From Azolla pinnata (Eukaryota > Streptophyta > Polypodiopsida > Salviniales > Salviniaceae): a stretch of 64,000 nt of DNA. This document shows positions 48,681-61,900 of the stretch, piece after piece; position 1 is the stretch's first letter; every line of letters begins with the position of its first letter. The notes under the pieces are model-generated. The model had not been told where the DNA came from, made no database searches, and worked only from the letters and a program-made list of their open reading frames with translations. The translations under genes were made by a program, and so were the position numbers. The stretch is from positions 1-64,000 of the forward strand of contig JBBBWG010006335.1 of assembly GCA_037176905.1 (NCBI GenBank), read 5' to 3'.

Positions 48681-49620
48681 TCTAATACTACAATGTACTA
48701 GAAGGCTTCAATCCCTTAACAAGACCTATGATGGCTTCGCAATCGCGGCTTAGCTTGCACAATATTGGACCTTGTTTAAGTGAAAAGAGACCCCTCATGC
48801 CAACTTTGAGGAACATGTAAACTGGTTCGTAGGGTGTCATAGAATTTGAGTCTAAGCCAAAAACAAGAAAAAGATTTTGATTGACCCAAATCCGACACAC
48901 GTTAAGGTGGATTGAGAACTCCAAGTTGCAGGGAATCGATCATTATCCCGACTGTCCTGGGATTTGGGCAAATACGCATGGTGACACCTAGAAAAATGGG
49001 AGAGCATTGCTTTCTTCCAATTCTCGATTAAACTTCGGAGATAGGTAATCATCTCTAATAGAAAAGTGAAAGGCACAACAACTGCAAGAACATGGAGACA
49101 AGAAGGGCTTTCAGAAATATTTCAAGAGAATTTGTGGAATTGGTTATGGCCTAGATTACAAGCATAGAAGATCAACAGTCTTTTATGGTTACTCGTGCTC
49201 CGGGCCCTTTCAACGCTTGGAGAAAAGCAGAAGTAAGAATTAGAGTTGTATGTGTTGTAGGCATTAGAGAGAATCTAAAAACCATGGGCCATAACATTGT
49301 TTAGAAGTGAGTGATATGGATGAAGGTAGCTAGTAAAGTCTTGCAAAAGTTAAATTGGTTTGGACAATTAATTTGGGGGATAACTTTCTAGTGTTTGGAT
49401 AGTGTCATGGCGAAAAAAATTGAGCTAGAATAAGAGGAAGAAGGCAGGAATGTCTTGCGACGAAGTGATATATATTTAGAGTTTAGGGCATACACAGAAA
49501 TACAAGAGGAGTCATAGAGCCTGCTAAGCGCACACACATTTGGGTATATACAGAAAAGATAATGTGAATCTTCATTTGAAGGTACACGCCAAAACATGGG
49601 AGAAATAATGGGGAAGATCT
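48681..49620 (+). mobile_element. Possible eroded LINE relic
   Basis: Plus-strand fragments around 49120-49200 read like the zinc-binding RT segment of the LINEs at 21.3 and 32.2 kb (a Trp-rich WNWLWPRLQA-type stretch). Frames are heavily broken and no other domain is clear. Low certainty. Confidence 0.25.
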
Positions 49621-51650
49621 AATATGATATAGATTTTGGGGCCTGAATATTTTTTTTTGAGGCTTAAAATCAAATTTCTAAAAATCAAGGGAAGTCTTCC
49701 TTTTTGTAAGAATCTGGTATAACAAAGGTCCATTGGAACTTGTTTACTCCCACTTAGCTTTTTCGAGAAGATGAGGTAAAGTGACTTAAAGTTCATTTGT
49801 AAGTAGTCTTTCAGGCCTTTTTTTACTTAACTCATGATTTATTGAGGAAAAAAGCAAAAAAAAAAACTTTAGCATAAATTATTATAATGATAGCTTTTCA
49901 CTTATAATATTCCCTTAAACCATTTAAAGTATATGTAAACAGGTAATCATTTTCTATTTCTCCTGATAGAAGTTAACTAATCAACTATATCTTTTATTTT
50001 ATGATTATAATTATTTATCATCATTGACAATAATTTTTAATATTATTAAGCTTGTTTTTTAGTCATATTTTTCTAGATTTTCTTGTAAAATATGCATACA
50101 ACCTCTCTAGAGACTACCGCACTTTCATACACTCAGCTTTTAAATCTTGAGTATGCACTATTATTGCATTCAACACATTCTGCGACAAAATAAAAAGTAT
50201 TAACTTGACCTCGTTCCGGTGATTTAATGCTTCTATTTGAGTTGTAATTAGCCTCGCTTCATCCACACATTTGTAGGCTTCTTCTCAATACTTGAAATAA
50301 TACTTTAGGGATTTTTGTTGATTAAATAATTTTTCATATGAAAATGTCATGGTTGGTAATTATTTTTAGCTAAAATCTCTATTTAAGAGAGCATGTCTAG
50401 ATTACTTGATTTTCGACAACAATTATTTCATTATAACCTTATGTGGTCAATTTATTATGACCTCTTCGTCGTTTACGGTTTGTTGCCTTGATTCACTTAA
50501 ACATTTCATCATGTTTTGCAGTTTATTCTTGTTTTTCTTTTCTTTTCCCTAAGTCACTCAACATTTCAAAAAACTACAGATCAATAGAGCATAGTTTCAA
50601 ACAAGGGCCTCATATATTTTTTTTCTAAACTTTCTCACCAAGTAAATGCACTTTCTACTTCTCCCAAGTATTTTCCTTACCTTTATCCCCTTGTTATATA
50701 TTCAATTACTCTTAGTCGATTTCTATTTTCAGTCTCTTCCTCACACAATATATTAACCATTTAGGGTTAGCTAACATATGTTTTATATAAATACAATTTG
50801 GTGAGTTGGCTAACATCTGCCCAGAAGATATGTCTAAGTAACTATATAACGTACAGATTACCTAACAACAAGGCGGCACAGCTGGAAGCTCCATATGAAC
50901 ATCAACATTTTAGGGACATTTCATGCATGTGTCTGTCGATTTTGGTCCGATATTCTATACTTGCAAGCTACTCTAGGGTCTTGGAGAGCCTTATACTAGC
51001 CAATTACAACATCTGACCTTAGAGCAACATTGAAATCCGGAATATTATTGCGGGCCACGACATCACAAAGTTTGATCCAATTGAATTATTCACATATCAA
51101 CCCGAGCCGCTGACATATTGGGTGGCAGTGATACTTCAGGTGTACTGCATGTATGCCCATCACTTGGAGTCAATTCATCATGGAGCAATCCTTGTGATCA
51201 GAGTAGTGCAAGTAAGATGCACTAATTATATATTTTTCATTTGTGGCACTGGAAGTTCTAGGAATTTGGCTTTTAAAGTTCTTGAAATTGAGCTAACATG
51301 TGTGGATTGTTGGATTTGACGCATGCAACTTCATCCATGGTACCTTCCCATCTTCTCAACCCCTATGACCACGCATGCAAAGAGTTGTACGCCCCAAAGG
51401 CACGAGAGTTTGTCGCAGTCTAGAGCATTGTGTCTAAGATACGCCAAAATTTTTTTTCCCCTTGCAAAGCCATTTTATGAAGACGAAGTTGAAGACAATG
51501 AATGTCCCAATTCTAGCTATTTTACTCAGATATGAAGAGAAAAAACTCATAAAGAGGATAGATGGTACAAATGTAAGAAGTGGTTATTCTCTGCAACATC
51601 AGATATGCCATCCAGAGAAAAATCCAATCGATCATATCCACAGCAAGCCT
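49621..51650. other. AT-rich intergenic, nothing recognised
   Basis: No gene, repeat array or element ends seen. The open frames are short and without domain. Confidence 0.5.
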
Positions 51651-51953
51651 CCTGACGTGCGCAATTCCTTTTTAACAGAACAAGCATCGGGCATCGAGGT
51701 GTATTCCATGAAGTTTGGCTTCATTTTTTTTTTCTAGCAATAGTAACTCGATATCATCGATTTGACATGAGGCCTAAGAGGACTTGAACCCACAACAAGT
51801 CTCCTGACACGCGCAATTCCTTTTTAACAGAACAGGTGTGAGGCATTCATATGTATTCCACGAAGATTTTTATTTTTCATTCGATATCATCGATTCGACA
51901 CAATCGTTTGAGGCCTAAGAGGACTTGAACCCACAACAAGTCTCATTACACGT

Positions 51954-52565
51954 TGTCGTGGAGAAAACCCTCCCTAGGCGAAATCGGCGAAAAATGTCGG
52001 TTGACACGAACGAATCTAGGCTACTGAGTAGGTCGGCTGATATGAAAGGAGTCTAGGTTAGTAAGTAGGTCGGCCGATGTGAAAGCATCATTAAAAAGGG
52101 ACGATGTGGCCGGTTGTAACGACCTCCCTCCTTGGGCTATAAAAGGGGGAGGTCTGGGGAACAAACATGGGTTTTTTTTTTTTTTTAGAGGTCGAAGTGG
52201 TGCCGATTGGCGGCCAAAACCTGGACCTCTCTCTCTTAGGTTTCTCAGACTCAGGAGGCTGCATCTGCTCCGTGGGAAGCCCGTGTGCTCCTAGCAGAAC
52301 TCCATCCCACTGTCTTCGTGTATTTTGGGTTTTCGTGTATATCGTGGATTTTGGATTTTCGTGGACTTAGTGTGTCTCGTGGGTTCTGGGTTTTCGGGTT
52401 TTCGTGGGTTCCGTGAGATTTTGTGATAATCCGACTTACTTCCCCGCTTGCCACCCGTCCTCTCCTGCACGTTCTCTGTGCTGCTTCCCCGTCAGTTCGG
52501 TCATTCCTCAGACCAAGTCCCCCGTGGACCCACCTCGTTCGACACGCGCGCGTAGTTTCGCGACA
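51954..52565 (+). repeat. 5' LTR of the Gypsy element
   Basis: 612 bp, with the promoter-like CTATAAAAGG at about 52138 and a T run at 52173-52186. It lacks an approximately 30-bp TTCGTG-type segment that the 3' LTR has. Confidence 0.92.
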
Positions 52566-55500
52566 TATTTGGTGAACCCGACGTGAAAAGGCGGCAGAGG
52601 AATAGGAAGATGAGGGGATCAGATTTCGCAGAAGCCATGACTTCGACTGGCTATTGATGTTGTCGTCGGCACGATAGGCCGGTTCAGTAGGAAGGGTGCC
52701 ACAAGCTATCTGGAGGCCTACCGAGCCGAAATGGTGATGAGGGACATTCCGGAAGATAGGCGGCTGGCCGGATTCCCTCGAGTGGTGATGCCGAGCATCC
52801 ACGTGGAGGTGCTCGAGGTGCAGGCTGAGAGCCGGACCTGGGAGGAGTTCGAAGGTCGGCTCCTCGAAAAGTACGGGCTTGATGATGCGTTTCGGCTATC
52901 GAAGCGGGACTTCATGGAATGGGTGGAGACACCCGAGAAGGGGAGAAGTGCGTCAGTGCTCCTCCAGGAGTTTGAAGAACGCTTCGCGCGTCTGTCGGCA
53001 CTGGACCGGGCCGTGTTTGACACAAGTCGTGTCCTATTGTTCGTCAAATCGGTGGATGTAAGAGACAGGGAGAAAGTGGGCCTCTTGTTGGAGACCGACG
53101 ACGGGCTGACGGCCGATTGGGCCGTGGTGAAGAGAGTCTGCGGTCGTTTCGATAAACGACACGATTGGATGGAGAAAGACTCGTCGGGGGTGGGGGCTGT
53201 TGCGACGATGAAGTTCGAGGTGCCCCCATCGGCATGAAGATAAGAGACCCGAAACTAGCTCGACGCCGGCTCGACTTCGACTGGCATGGTCAAAGGCCTG
53301 TCCGGAGGAGCGGCTCTGGAGGAGCTGACTTAGATGGTGAGGGACCTCCAGATCGCACAAGCACGGAGGGACGGGGGCGAACAAGTCCGGGACCGAAGGC
53401 CTCCAACTGGGAATCGGTGCTTATGGTGCAACATAGTCGGCCATGCCCGGAAAGACTGCAGGGACTTCGCCGAAGCGATAAGGGCTAACCTGGTGTACCT
53501 GTGCAACGGGCGCGTACACGAGTGCGAAACCCGGAGGATGCTGGAGCTTAACGTCAGACAAGGGGGGATGAAACGGCTAATGGAAGAAGCGGCTGCTCGT
53601 CAGGCGGAGACCATCCACTACTCGGCGTCGGCGGGAATTCGGGTCGGAGGCGAGGAAATCCGGAAGACGAAAGACTCCGGGTTCTGGCCGTCGATGCTGG
53701 AAGGCCTCGCCGGAGTACGGCTGAGGAAAGAGGAAGCGGACCGCGCGGAGAGGCGTGTCCAAGAGGTAACCGGATGGAGCGACCCGGTTGAGGAGAACAC
53801 GGGCTTCGTAGAGAAGTGGACCGCGCGGAGGGCAGCGGGTTACGGATGAAAGGGCTCGCGTTGGACCCGAGTTTACGGGATCCGGCCGGCATAGGACACA
53901 GGTTCACCAACATAACGCTACGAGAGCTCAAGGTCGGTGGGGGTGGCTTCCTACTGCCGGCGAAGGAGGACCGGTTTCGGAGAATGCTCGGAAGGCACGG
54001 AAAGGCCTTCGCATTCTCGCCGAAGGAGATCAGGTGCGTGGACCCGACAGTCGTGGAACCAATGGTGATCTTCACAGTACCTCATGTGCCGTGGAATCTT
54101 AAACCAATTCCGGTACCCAGAGCTCACATCCCGAAGCTGATAGAGCTGCTGAAGCAGAAGATGGAGATGGGCATCCTCGAACCGTCGAGTGCCCCGTATT
54201 CAAATGGGTGGTTTATTGTGCCCAAGAAGAACGGCACATTGCGCTTCATTCAAGACCTGCAACCGGTCAACAAGGTGACCATTTGGAACGCTAGAATCAG
54301 ACCGACCATAGACGAGTTCGTGGAGGCCTTCGTCGGAAGGTCAATCTACTCGGTTGGTGATCTGTACTCGGGATACGACCAGTTCTAACTAGTCGTGGAG
54401 AGCAGGGACATTACGACAATGCAGACTCCTCTCGGCCTAGTACGGCTGTGTACCCTCCCGCAAGGAGGGACGAACTCGGTAGCCCACATGGTGAACGCAA
54501 TAAACAAAGTACTAAGGGATTGTATCCCGGACATCACCATGCCATTCCTGGACGACATCCCGATCAAAGGATGCCTGGTGGAAGAAAGGGACGAGACCCA
54601 TCGGACCGGATGGATGCCGGAAATTCATGACGACCCACGTAGACGACTGCGAGAAGGTGATGCAGAGACTAGAAGACGCGAGGCTCACCTTCTCCGGGGA
54701 AAAATCGGCTTTCGGGCAATCGGAAATTATGGTCGTCGGCCACCTATGCAGGCCATATGGTCGGAAACCGTCTCCGACCAAGGTAGAGGCCATCTCTGCG
54801 ATGAAGCACAACTGCAATTCGGTCACGGAAGTCCGGAGATTCTTGGGAGCATGTGCGTTGTACCACATATGGATTCCGCACTACGCCCACGTCGCGGAAC
54901 TGCTCTATGGGTTGCTGAAGAAAGGGCGCAAATTCGAGTGGAGAGAAGAACACACGGAGTCGGTTCGAAAGATGAAGGAAGCGCTAGTTGCGGCACTGGC
55001 TCTCCGGAAAAGGGTCTACGGTAAATACGTTCCTATTTACGTTACCGTAGACACGAGTCCGACCGGAATCAGATGGGTGATCAACCAAGAGGACAAGAAT
55101 GGCGCGAGGTTCCCCATCCAGTTCGGTGCAAAGGTACTCAGTGAGCGACGGCGGGGATACGCCCAGGTTAAACGCGAGTTCTGGGGTATCGTTTCGGCAG
55201 TAAAGGCCGATAGAGATCACCTGACCGAGACGGATGTAATAGTAGAGACGGACTGCCTACCGATTCTTGGCATGGTTTCCGGATGCACAACGTCGGACCT
55301 AGCTATGCTCCGGTGGATCGCGTACATTAAGTCCCTAAATCCAGAGATACGGCACATCTTCGAGAAAGACAACGCCATGGCCGACATGCTTTCGAGGGCG
55401 AGGTTCGATGACGAGGGCGGCATGGTTTCGGAGGACGAGGAAGTCGGCGTGGATTTCTTTGAGGCGGCTCACTTGACAACAGAAAGGGGGAGTACTCCGA

Positions 55501-56949
55501 CGCTTAACGAATTCGACGAGAGCGAGTACGACGAGGAGTGGCTCCAGATCGGCAGATTCCTGAAGACGATGACACCGACCGCGGCGTGGACGAGGGAAGA
55601 GACCAACCGGATTTGGAAGAAAGCGTACCGGTTCTTCCTACGGGACGTGCGCATATGGAAGCACCCGAAGAAGGGAAACGGCGACCCGCTCCGAGTGGTG
55701 GCGAAGAAAGTGGATTAGGAAGAGTTGCTGGCGGCATACCACGATAGTCCCTGGGCCGGACACCGCGGGACGTGGGCCACATTCGAGAAGCTGAAAGGAA
55801 AGTACTGGTGGCCGGGATTGTACCGGGACGTGCATGGGTTTGCGACAACTTGCGAAAGCTGTCAGATGCACTCCATGGTCCGACATCGGGACGAGCTTCA
55901 CCCGACCTACCCCCCGACCGTCCACTTCAAGTGGATGGTGGATCTGGTGACGATGTCGTTGGGGGTAGGGTAGATGCGGCATCTGGTGCTGGCTCGGGAG
56001 GACCTGACGAACCAGGTGGAAGCCCGAGCGTTGCAGAACAAGACAACCACGGGTGTCTGCCGATTTCTCATCGAAGAGGTGGTATGCCAGTACGGGTGCG
56101 TAGGTAAGATCGTGGCCGACCGCGGAGAATTGGACGCGCAAGAGGCTGAAGAGTTGTTTGACCGGCTAGGGGTTAAACTCTCGCTCACCACGGCGTACAG
56201 TGCAGAGGCTAACGGGATGGTGGAACGCGGACACGGGCCTATCGTCAAAGCGTTAGTACGGGCGTCTGGAGGCCAAGTCGGGAACTGGCCCCGACTCTTA
56301 CCCTATGCGTTGTGGGCGGACCGAACTACGCACAGTTCGGTAACCGGGTTCATGTCGGCGAAGCTAATCTACGGGCAGAAGCCGATCATGCCGACAGAAT
56401 AGAAAATCTTGTCGTGGGCCGCGATGGACTGGAAAGACGAGATGAGCCGGGAGGAGCTGTTAGCGGCACGGATTCGGCAGCTTGAGCGGAGACCAGAGGA
56501 CGTGGAATGAGCCGCGGAGAAGCTACGAGCGGCAAGGGTAAAGAACAAAGGACGATTCGACTGGACTCGCCGACTAAGGCCGACGAAGATCGAGGAAGGC
56601 GACTGGGTTCTGGTATACGATAACAACCTTGACAACCAGCACAAGGCGACGCGGAAATTCGCGAGGAGGTGGTTCTGGCCTTACGTAGTGACAAGCGCCA
56701 ATGATAACGGAACCTATCATCTCGCGGAACTCGACGGGACAAGGATAGTGGTACTGATGGCCGAAAAGAGGGTCAAAGAGTTCAAGAAGCAGCACGAGGA
56801 CAATCCAGACCTGGAAAACATGGATAGCGACGATGACCGGTTAGGAACGGACGACGATCCGGAGGACGAAGGATAAGCTTGGGCCGGTCTTCTCCGGTGA
56901 GAGTCTAATCTGACACATACCGGTGGATGCGCGGTTAGGTGGGGGTGGA

Positions 56950-57587
56950 TGTTGTGGAGAAAACCGTCCCTAGGCGAGATCGGCGAAAAATGTCGGTTGA
57001 CACGAACGAATCTAGGCTACTGAGTAGGTCGACTGATATGAAAGGAGTCTAGGTTAGTAAGTAGGTCGGCCGATGTGAAAGCATCATTAAAAAGGGACGA
57101 TGTGGCCGGTTGTAACGACCTCCCTCCTTGGGCTATAAAAGGGGGAGGTCTGGGGAACAAACAGGGGTTTTTTTCTTTTTTTAGAGGTCGAAGTGGTGCC
57201 GATTGGCGGCCAAAACCTGGATCTCTCTCTCTTAGGTTTCTCAGACTCGGGAGGCTGCATCTGCTCTGTGGGAAGCCCGTGTGCTCCCGGCAGAACTCCA
57301 TCCCGCTGTCTTCGTGTATTTCGGGTTTTCGTGGAATTCGTAAGGTTTGGATTTTCGTGTATATCGTGGATTTTGGATTTTCGTGGACTTCGTGTGTCTC
57401 GTGGGTTCTGGGTTTTCGGGTTTTCGTGGGTTCCGTGAGATTTCGTGATAATCCGACTTACTTCCCCGCTTGCCACCCGTCCTCTCTTGCACGTTCTCTG
57501 TGCTGCTTCCCCGTCAGTTCGGTCATTCCTCAATCCAAGTCCCCCGTGGACCCACCTCGTCCGACACACGCGCGTAGTTTCGCGACA
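56950..57587 (+). repeat. 3' LTR of the Gypsy element
   Basis: 638 bp, starting TGTTGTGGAG and ending CGCGACA just before the rest of the SINE-like unit. The promoter-like box is at about 57134. Confidence 0.92.
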
Positions 57588-57831
57588 ACGCGCGGTTCCT
57601 TTTTAACAGAACGAGCGTCGGGCATCATCAAGGCGTCTTCCAAGAAGTTTTTCTTCATGTTTTTTCCTAGTAGCAGTATAATTCGATATCATCGGTTCGA
57701 CACAAATTTGAGGCCTAGCAGGATTCGAAGCCAAGACCTGTTGATTTCAAAGGCAAAAATTTGCCAGAAGCCCCATGGGAACCGCCCCTTAATAAGCACA
57801 GCGCAGTTTTTTAGTGTGTTTTTCTTTGATC

Positions 57832-57860
57832 TTCTTCTTCTTCTTCTTCTTCTTCTTCAT
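57832..57860 (+). repeat. CTT microsatellite in the SAP leader
   Basis: About nine CTT units, some 40 bp upstream of the SAP start; pyrimidine-rich leader sequence. Confidence 0.8.
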
Positions 57861-57899
57861 TTCCGGTCTCTGTGTGTTTCTTCTTCATACAGGTCATGA

Positions 57900-58983
57900 A
57901 TGGGCACTCCCGAGTTTCCTGATCTGGGGAAGCACTGCGCCGCCATCGACTGCAATCAGCTCGACTTCCTTCCCTTCACCTGCGATGTCTGCAAACAGGT
58001 AGGTCCTTCAGCGCTCGCATGCCCTAATTTTCTCGTCTTCCATGCCCATGTCTATCTATCGATCTGCTTGTCGTTGCCTGCCATTGCCCTCACGCCATAG
58101 CTTTTGCCCAAAGAATGAATTGCGAGTGCTGGGGTTTTGTGTGTGTGTGTATGTCTATGGCGCTTAGGTGTTCTGTCTGGACCATCGCTCCTACAGCAAG
58201 CACCAGTGCCCCGACGCCAAGCACAGGGACGTGACGGTTCTTGTTTGCCCCTTGTGTGCCAAGGCCATCCGCTTGATCCCCGACGAAGATCCCAACCTAG
58301 CATTCGATCTCCACGTTCGATCCGCCTGCGACCCGAGCAACTACGAGAGAGTCCACAAGAAGCCTCGCTGCCCTGTGCGCGGATGCAGGGAGATGCTCAC
58401 CTTCTCCAACAAGGTGGTCTGCAGGGATTGCAAGAAAGAGGTTTGCTTGAAGCACAGGTTTGGCCCTGACCATAGCTGCACCGGAGGGCCGATCAAGAAT
58501 CCATCTTCGAGAGCAAGCAACGAAGGTACATGGCAGTTTATGCAATCTTTTATCGGTGGAAGCACTACAGGTCAAGGAGCGAAAGCGAGCTCGAACGCGA
58601 GCTTGAGCTCTTCAAAGAGCTCTGGTTTCAAAGCATCTGCCGAAGCCGGAATCAACAAGCTTGGGAACTTGACTACAAGTATTTTGAATAGCATAGGAGG
58701 AAGCTCATCATCCTCATCGTCAACATCGTCATCGTCCTCTCACAAAGGGATACCGAAAGACGCTACGAGTGTCTCACGAGAGGTGTGCCCTCAGTGTGGA
58801 GCGAAATTCCTAAATGTTTCGCTTCTAATCCAACATGTTGAAGCTGCTCACAAGACAAATCAACCTCTCGCTTTCGAGGATATAGTGGATCTTTGCCCGA
58901 AATGTGGTAAAGGTTTCCGGGATCCTATCTCTTTGGTAAACCATGTCGAAACTGACCATGGCGGCTCATCGTCGAGGCGATAA
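57900..58983 (+). CDS. SAP11: AN1 and C2H2 zinc-finger stress-associated protein (SAP11 type)
   Basis: Plant stress-associated zinc-finger protein; relatives are induced by salt, cold and drought and may act in ubiquitin signalling. Two exons, 57900-57998 and 58168-58983, joined in phase 0; 304 residues against about 280 in Arabidopsis. The start [13 protein letters not shown] matches the family exactly. The first AN1 finger has Cys13, 18, 28, 31, 36, His39, His45 and Cys47. The second spans Cys101 to Cys137 and ends [11 protein letters not shown] Ser-rich linker encoded partly by a TCA/TCG repeat (58698-58740) precedes two C2H2 fingers, CPQCGAKF...HVEAAH and CPKCGKGF...HVETDH. An overlapping out-of-frame ATG lies four bases before the start (57896). 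Confidence 0.95.
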
Positions 58984-61900
58984 CAGAGTACTGTTATTCA
59001 TTTTTTTTTTCTCATCTTTCCATTATATTATATCACATTCTTTTCTTCATACTATTTGGTGCTTACTCATTTATGCACATCGACAAGATAAGGTCTGTCT
59101 CATTGACAGGTTAAATTATTTACTCAGTGTATACACATCGGCAAGGTAAAGGTTCCATTGGCATGATAAATTGTTTACTCATCATGTACACACATCAACA
59201 AGGTTAGTTTTGTAGCCCTGGAGACTACATGATGCCGTGCTTTTGCTTTATTCCTACTGTTTAGATGCCTGATAACTGTGCATTTGTCAATTATGTGTTC
59301 ATTAGGCTATAGCTTCATTCTTATGTGGGTTTAGAGTATATTTCTTTCATGTCAATGCACATAACAAAGAGTGTTTGTAACTCCAACCATTATCAGCAAG
59401 AAATGAAGGTTCCAAACCAGCATCACCTAGGTAGCGATAAAATGCGCAGTGCGCATGGGATGAGGCTTTGATTTTCTGTTCTCGTGGCAAGTACTATAGA
59501 GCTAGATTGTAAAGTCTAATAGGGATGTGTATACTCATAATGAAGCAACTAATCACTAAGCAATTCGTTATTTGTTTACAATTTCGATCCCTTAACAACT
59601 GTCTCTGTCTTTTCACAGTATCAAGTACACCTTGATGAAAAGAAGGTATGGAAATCTCATTCTCGATGCAATCTTGTTCTTGAAATTGTCTTCTTAATCG
59701 AGGGACATCTTGAACCACATACCGTCATTCTGGAATTATGGTCAATAACATAAAGGTGGCAAACAATTTATGTTTCATGCCTTCACTAAACACATTGTGG
59801 TGCACTAACGCCCAAGAGTTGATTTTCTCTATCCTTTATTTGTTGCAATCAAAGCACATTAGTTATAATTATTTGATTAAATTGTACTCTAGGGTTTAAA
59901 TTCAATTATAAACTCAACCAACTACATTCAAAGTAATAATTGTGTCTTACATATATATGTAGGCGATGGTGAGTAATATATAAAGTTGGTAAATTTTTTT
60001 AGTAAAACATACTCAGTTTTTAATTCTTCAAAGTATACAGCCCCTCTTTTATGTACCTGCTCACTCTACCACATTTACCTTCTTTACACATGGATGTTAT
60101 ATATTATAGATGTATGCTACCACATTTACCTTCTTTACACATGGATGTTATATACCATAGATGTAGTGAAAATAAAATAGAAGAGATTGAAAAGATGATC
60201 ACAAGTTCTATTATAATAGCAATGTAATATTCTAATACGAACAAGCTTAAGAAGGGTAACACGAAGATGATTGATGAAAACTAGCCATAAGACTCTAATG
60301 CGCTTTACTCGGCTTAAGTCTCTCTGCAGCTTATCTATCTCCATGCTTCAAAGCTTTTATTTTTATACTCATTTCCTATGAGTTCTCTTAAGAAATATCT
60401 CTCATCTCAGCCTTTTGTTCATGCCCTACTGTTGTCTAATTGTGAACACTCTGGTCTTTACTGCCTTTGTTGCATGCCATTATTTTGATCTAATGACACT
60501 TTCACAATATACTCAACTAAAACACCACAAATTTTCGAACCATTCTACCAACTCTTACTTTTATGATTTGCAAACACATTTCCCCATATTTGATCGAATT
60601 GGTCAACTACCACATAGACATAGATAAGCATAAAGCTTCACTTCAACATTCATTTCCTGTCCAATAGTTGGGATGCTATTCCTCAGTTGACATTCACATG
60701 TGTCATTACTAAGTCAAACTTTGTCATGCTTTAATTGTATGACAATTAGATCATCGAAATCTTCATAAATGCATTATACAGCATTCTTCTAAGGTTTCTA
60801 ATAAGTTTGACCAAGCCTTAGGAGCTATTTTGAAGGATTTTATTGTATATGCACGGGTTTCTAATGCTGCATCTTGACGATCATGCAAGCAAGCTCAATG
60901 ATACATGTTGAGCCCTTTACCTACAAGATCTCATACACTGGAGCTTGAGCCATCAAACTTTCTAGAAAACAATAGTTTACAATTTCTAAAGTTGAGGCCA
61001 TTGTTTTCAATCTCCAGATTTGGCTGCATATATTGGAATGAACCTGATAGGAGATTCAAGATATCCACTACATATGCTCAGACCAAGATATAGCAATTGA
61101 CAGACCATGAACTTCATATATCCACTACATATGCTCAGACCAAGATATACCAATTGACAGATCATGAACTTCATGAATTTAACAACAAATCAGAGGAGGA
61201 AGGTGACATACAACAAGAAGCTCAAGTATGAAATCCTGTAGAAGACAAAGCTCATGCATAGAGGGAGAATAAACTCGTGGACGTTTACCAACTTCTGGGG
61301 AATGCCGAATACATGAGAGAACAAAGAAATAGCAACTGTAATTGAACTGTGAGGGTCAAGCAAAGAGAAGCAAAAACTCGAAAGCAAGCAGAGAGCACAT
61401 AAAAATGGCATAGGAAAACAGTCTCTATTTGCAAAAGATTTGTGGAAATATAAGAATGAAGATGAAGGTTAGACTTTAACCCTTTCCCTCTATTTGTAAA
61501 TTGAAAATCCGAATAGATACATGATGTTAAAATGGACTATTATAGTGTGTTTATGATCAAATACCACCCTTTAATCACCAAAGGAAACATCTTGCACATT
61601 CTAAAAATAACAAAGAATGTGGTTTCTATTGAGAGTGTTGTCAAAGCAAGGATGCAAGATTAGCTCAAAGATAAGGTTTGATTTATCACTCTTGGAAGAA
61701 AAGGTGAATTGCTCATCCTCACAAACGTGAAATCAGCAAGGGACTCCAGGTTGAGTCTAACACCAAGTTGTTGCAGAAAAGACTCAAACGTGTAAACCTC
61801 CAAAAGCTTCAACTGATATAGTAAAGGGAGAATTCGACATTAAGAAATCCAACAAACATGAAAACAACAAAGTATACATCAGCCTCCACTGCCGAATAGA

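Larger units (their letters stand above)
51954..57587 (+). mobile_element. Ty3/Gypsy LTR retrotransposon with both LTRs, broken
   Basis: Fossil Gypsy element. The 5' LTR is 51954-52565 (612 bp) and the 3' LTR 56950-57587 (638 bp). Both start TGTYGTGGAGAAAACC and end TTTCGCGACA, with a promoter-like GGGCTATAAAAGGGG. The primer site at 52570-52586 (TGGTGAACCCGACGTGA) appears complementary to tRNA-Trp. Parts in order are a gag-like region (52731-53240), a CCHC zinc knuckle near 53420, reverse transcriptase (about 54060-54900), RNase H (about 55020-55430), integrase zinc-binding and core regions (about 55720-56400), and a G-rich tract (about 56937-56949) before the 3' LTR. RT before integrase gives Gypsy. 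The coding region is broken in several places. The LTRs look about 96-97% identical apart from indels, suggesting low single-digit millions of years. Flanks ACGT and ACGC are a near-match 4-bp duplication. Confidence 0.92.
51654..57760 (-). repeat. Three tandem SINE-like units, the last split by a Gypsy element
   Basis: Units of about 140-170 bp at 51654-51804 and 51805-51945, and a third whose body lies at 57588-57760. Shared blocks are GCAATTCCTTTTTAACAGAA, CGATATCATCGATT and GAGGCCTAAGAGGACTTGAA. On the minus strand the last block reads GGTTCAAGTCC, a perfect match to the pol III B-box consensus, and the third unit has GCTTCGAATCC. No convincing A box was found. I infer a tRNA-derived SINE or SINE-like repeat. 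Confidence 0.5.

Noticed and set aside
51760-51810. Functional tRNA gene on the minus strand
   Set aside because: A B-box is present but no acceptor stem, A box or anticodon arm could be found.
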